A DNA stretch of 64,000 bases, taken from contig NZ_VUKF01000006.1 in the NCBI RefSeq assembly GCF_009193185.1, forward strand, positions 62,001 through 126,000, in the 5' to 3' direction. Each line of letters starts with the position of its first letter. Position 1 is the stretch's first letter. The notes beneath the pieces are model-generated. The model searched no databases and was not told the DNA's origin. It saw only the letters and a list, made by a program, of their open reading frames with translations. Of the stretch, positions 63,989 through 64,000 are shown piece by piece. A program made the translations under genes and the position numbers. The stretch is from Georgenia thermotolerans. GTDB lineage: Bacteria > Actinomycetota > Actinomycetes > Actinomycetales > Actinomycetaceae.

Positions 63989-64000
63989 ATGTCCGACAGC
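63989..64000 (+). CDS. Start of an unidentified gene (3' part outside window)
   Basis: Four codons (MSDS) beginning with an ATG placed six bases after TAAGGT. Too short to identify; called only because the promoter spacing matches other leaderless starts here. Confidence 0.35.

Overview
The window is a continuous stretch of very GC-rich chromosome (third codon positions almost all G or C) with tightly packed genes, many ATGA/GTGA stop-start overlaps and many apparently leaderless starts. Gene content (PerM homologue between sucCD and purN, DUF3017-like and DUF456 membrane proteins, NADP-type isocitrate dehydrogenase next to malate dehydrogenase, DUF222/HNH protein, PspC-domain kinase, Flp pilin with TadG-like protein) points to an actinobacterium. 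I infer a Micrococcales lineage near Cellulomonadaceae or Bogoriellaceae; the lineage is a guess, the phylum is not.

Layout. 1-9.6 kb: tail of a NarL-type response regulator, then a surface module: Flp pilin, TadG-like protein, OmpA-domain protein and lipoprotein. guaA and a GT4 glycosyltransferase interrupt, followed by a second operon headed by a 478-aa protein with its own class III prepilin signal, a membrane protein and a lipoprotein. The two pilin-type operons carry nearly the same composite promoter at identical spacing, so they are probably one regulon, perhaps of the response regulator beside them. 9.8-15.4 kb: a PspC/LiaF-like membrane protein divergent from a PspC-domain kinase and its regulator (envelope stress). 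15.5-23.3 kb: PcrA/UvrD helicase, a second kinase/regulator pair whose kinase has two DHp-like segments, and an OatA-type acyltransferase. 23.5-37 kb: central metabolism: sucCD, perM, purN, ZTP riboswitch-purH, a dienelactone hydrolase-like protein, a ferredoxin-reductase-type flavoprotein, a CNNM/CBS transporter, icd and mdh. sucCD and icd-mdh share a GATGTCGAG-centred operator. 37-43.5 kb: DUF4190 protein, alpha/beta hydrolase and a ROK-regulated sugar ABC importer. 43.8-50.6 kb: UBP zinc finger, purU, acetyltransferase, ZTP riboswitch-glyA-folD, DUF222/HNH protein, exonuclease III. 50.7-53.7 kb: MacAB-like tripartite ABC exporter. 53.8-59.1 kb: LacI-regulated sugar ABC importer with a cytosolic beta-propeller glycosidase (fructan/sucrose type). 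59.3-63.2 kb: coupled deoR-galT-galK-DksA-like operon. The window ends with a 2'-5' RNA ligase-type protein and the first codons of another gene.

How it fits together: guaA, purN, purH, purU, glyA and folD form a purine/one-carbon cluster in which two transcription units are read by ZTP riboswitches. Neither sugar importer encodes an ATPase, so both probably share a distant MsiK-type ATPase, and both have a 14-bp hairpin after the binding-protein gene. No tRNA, rRNA, CRISPR array, insertion sequence or prophage was seen.
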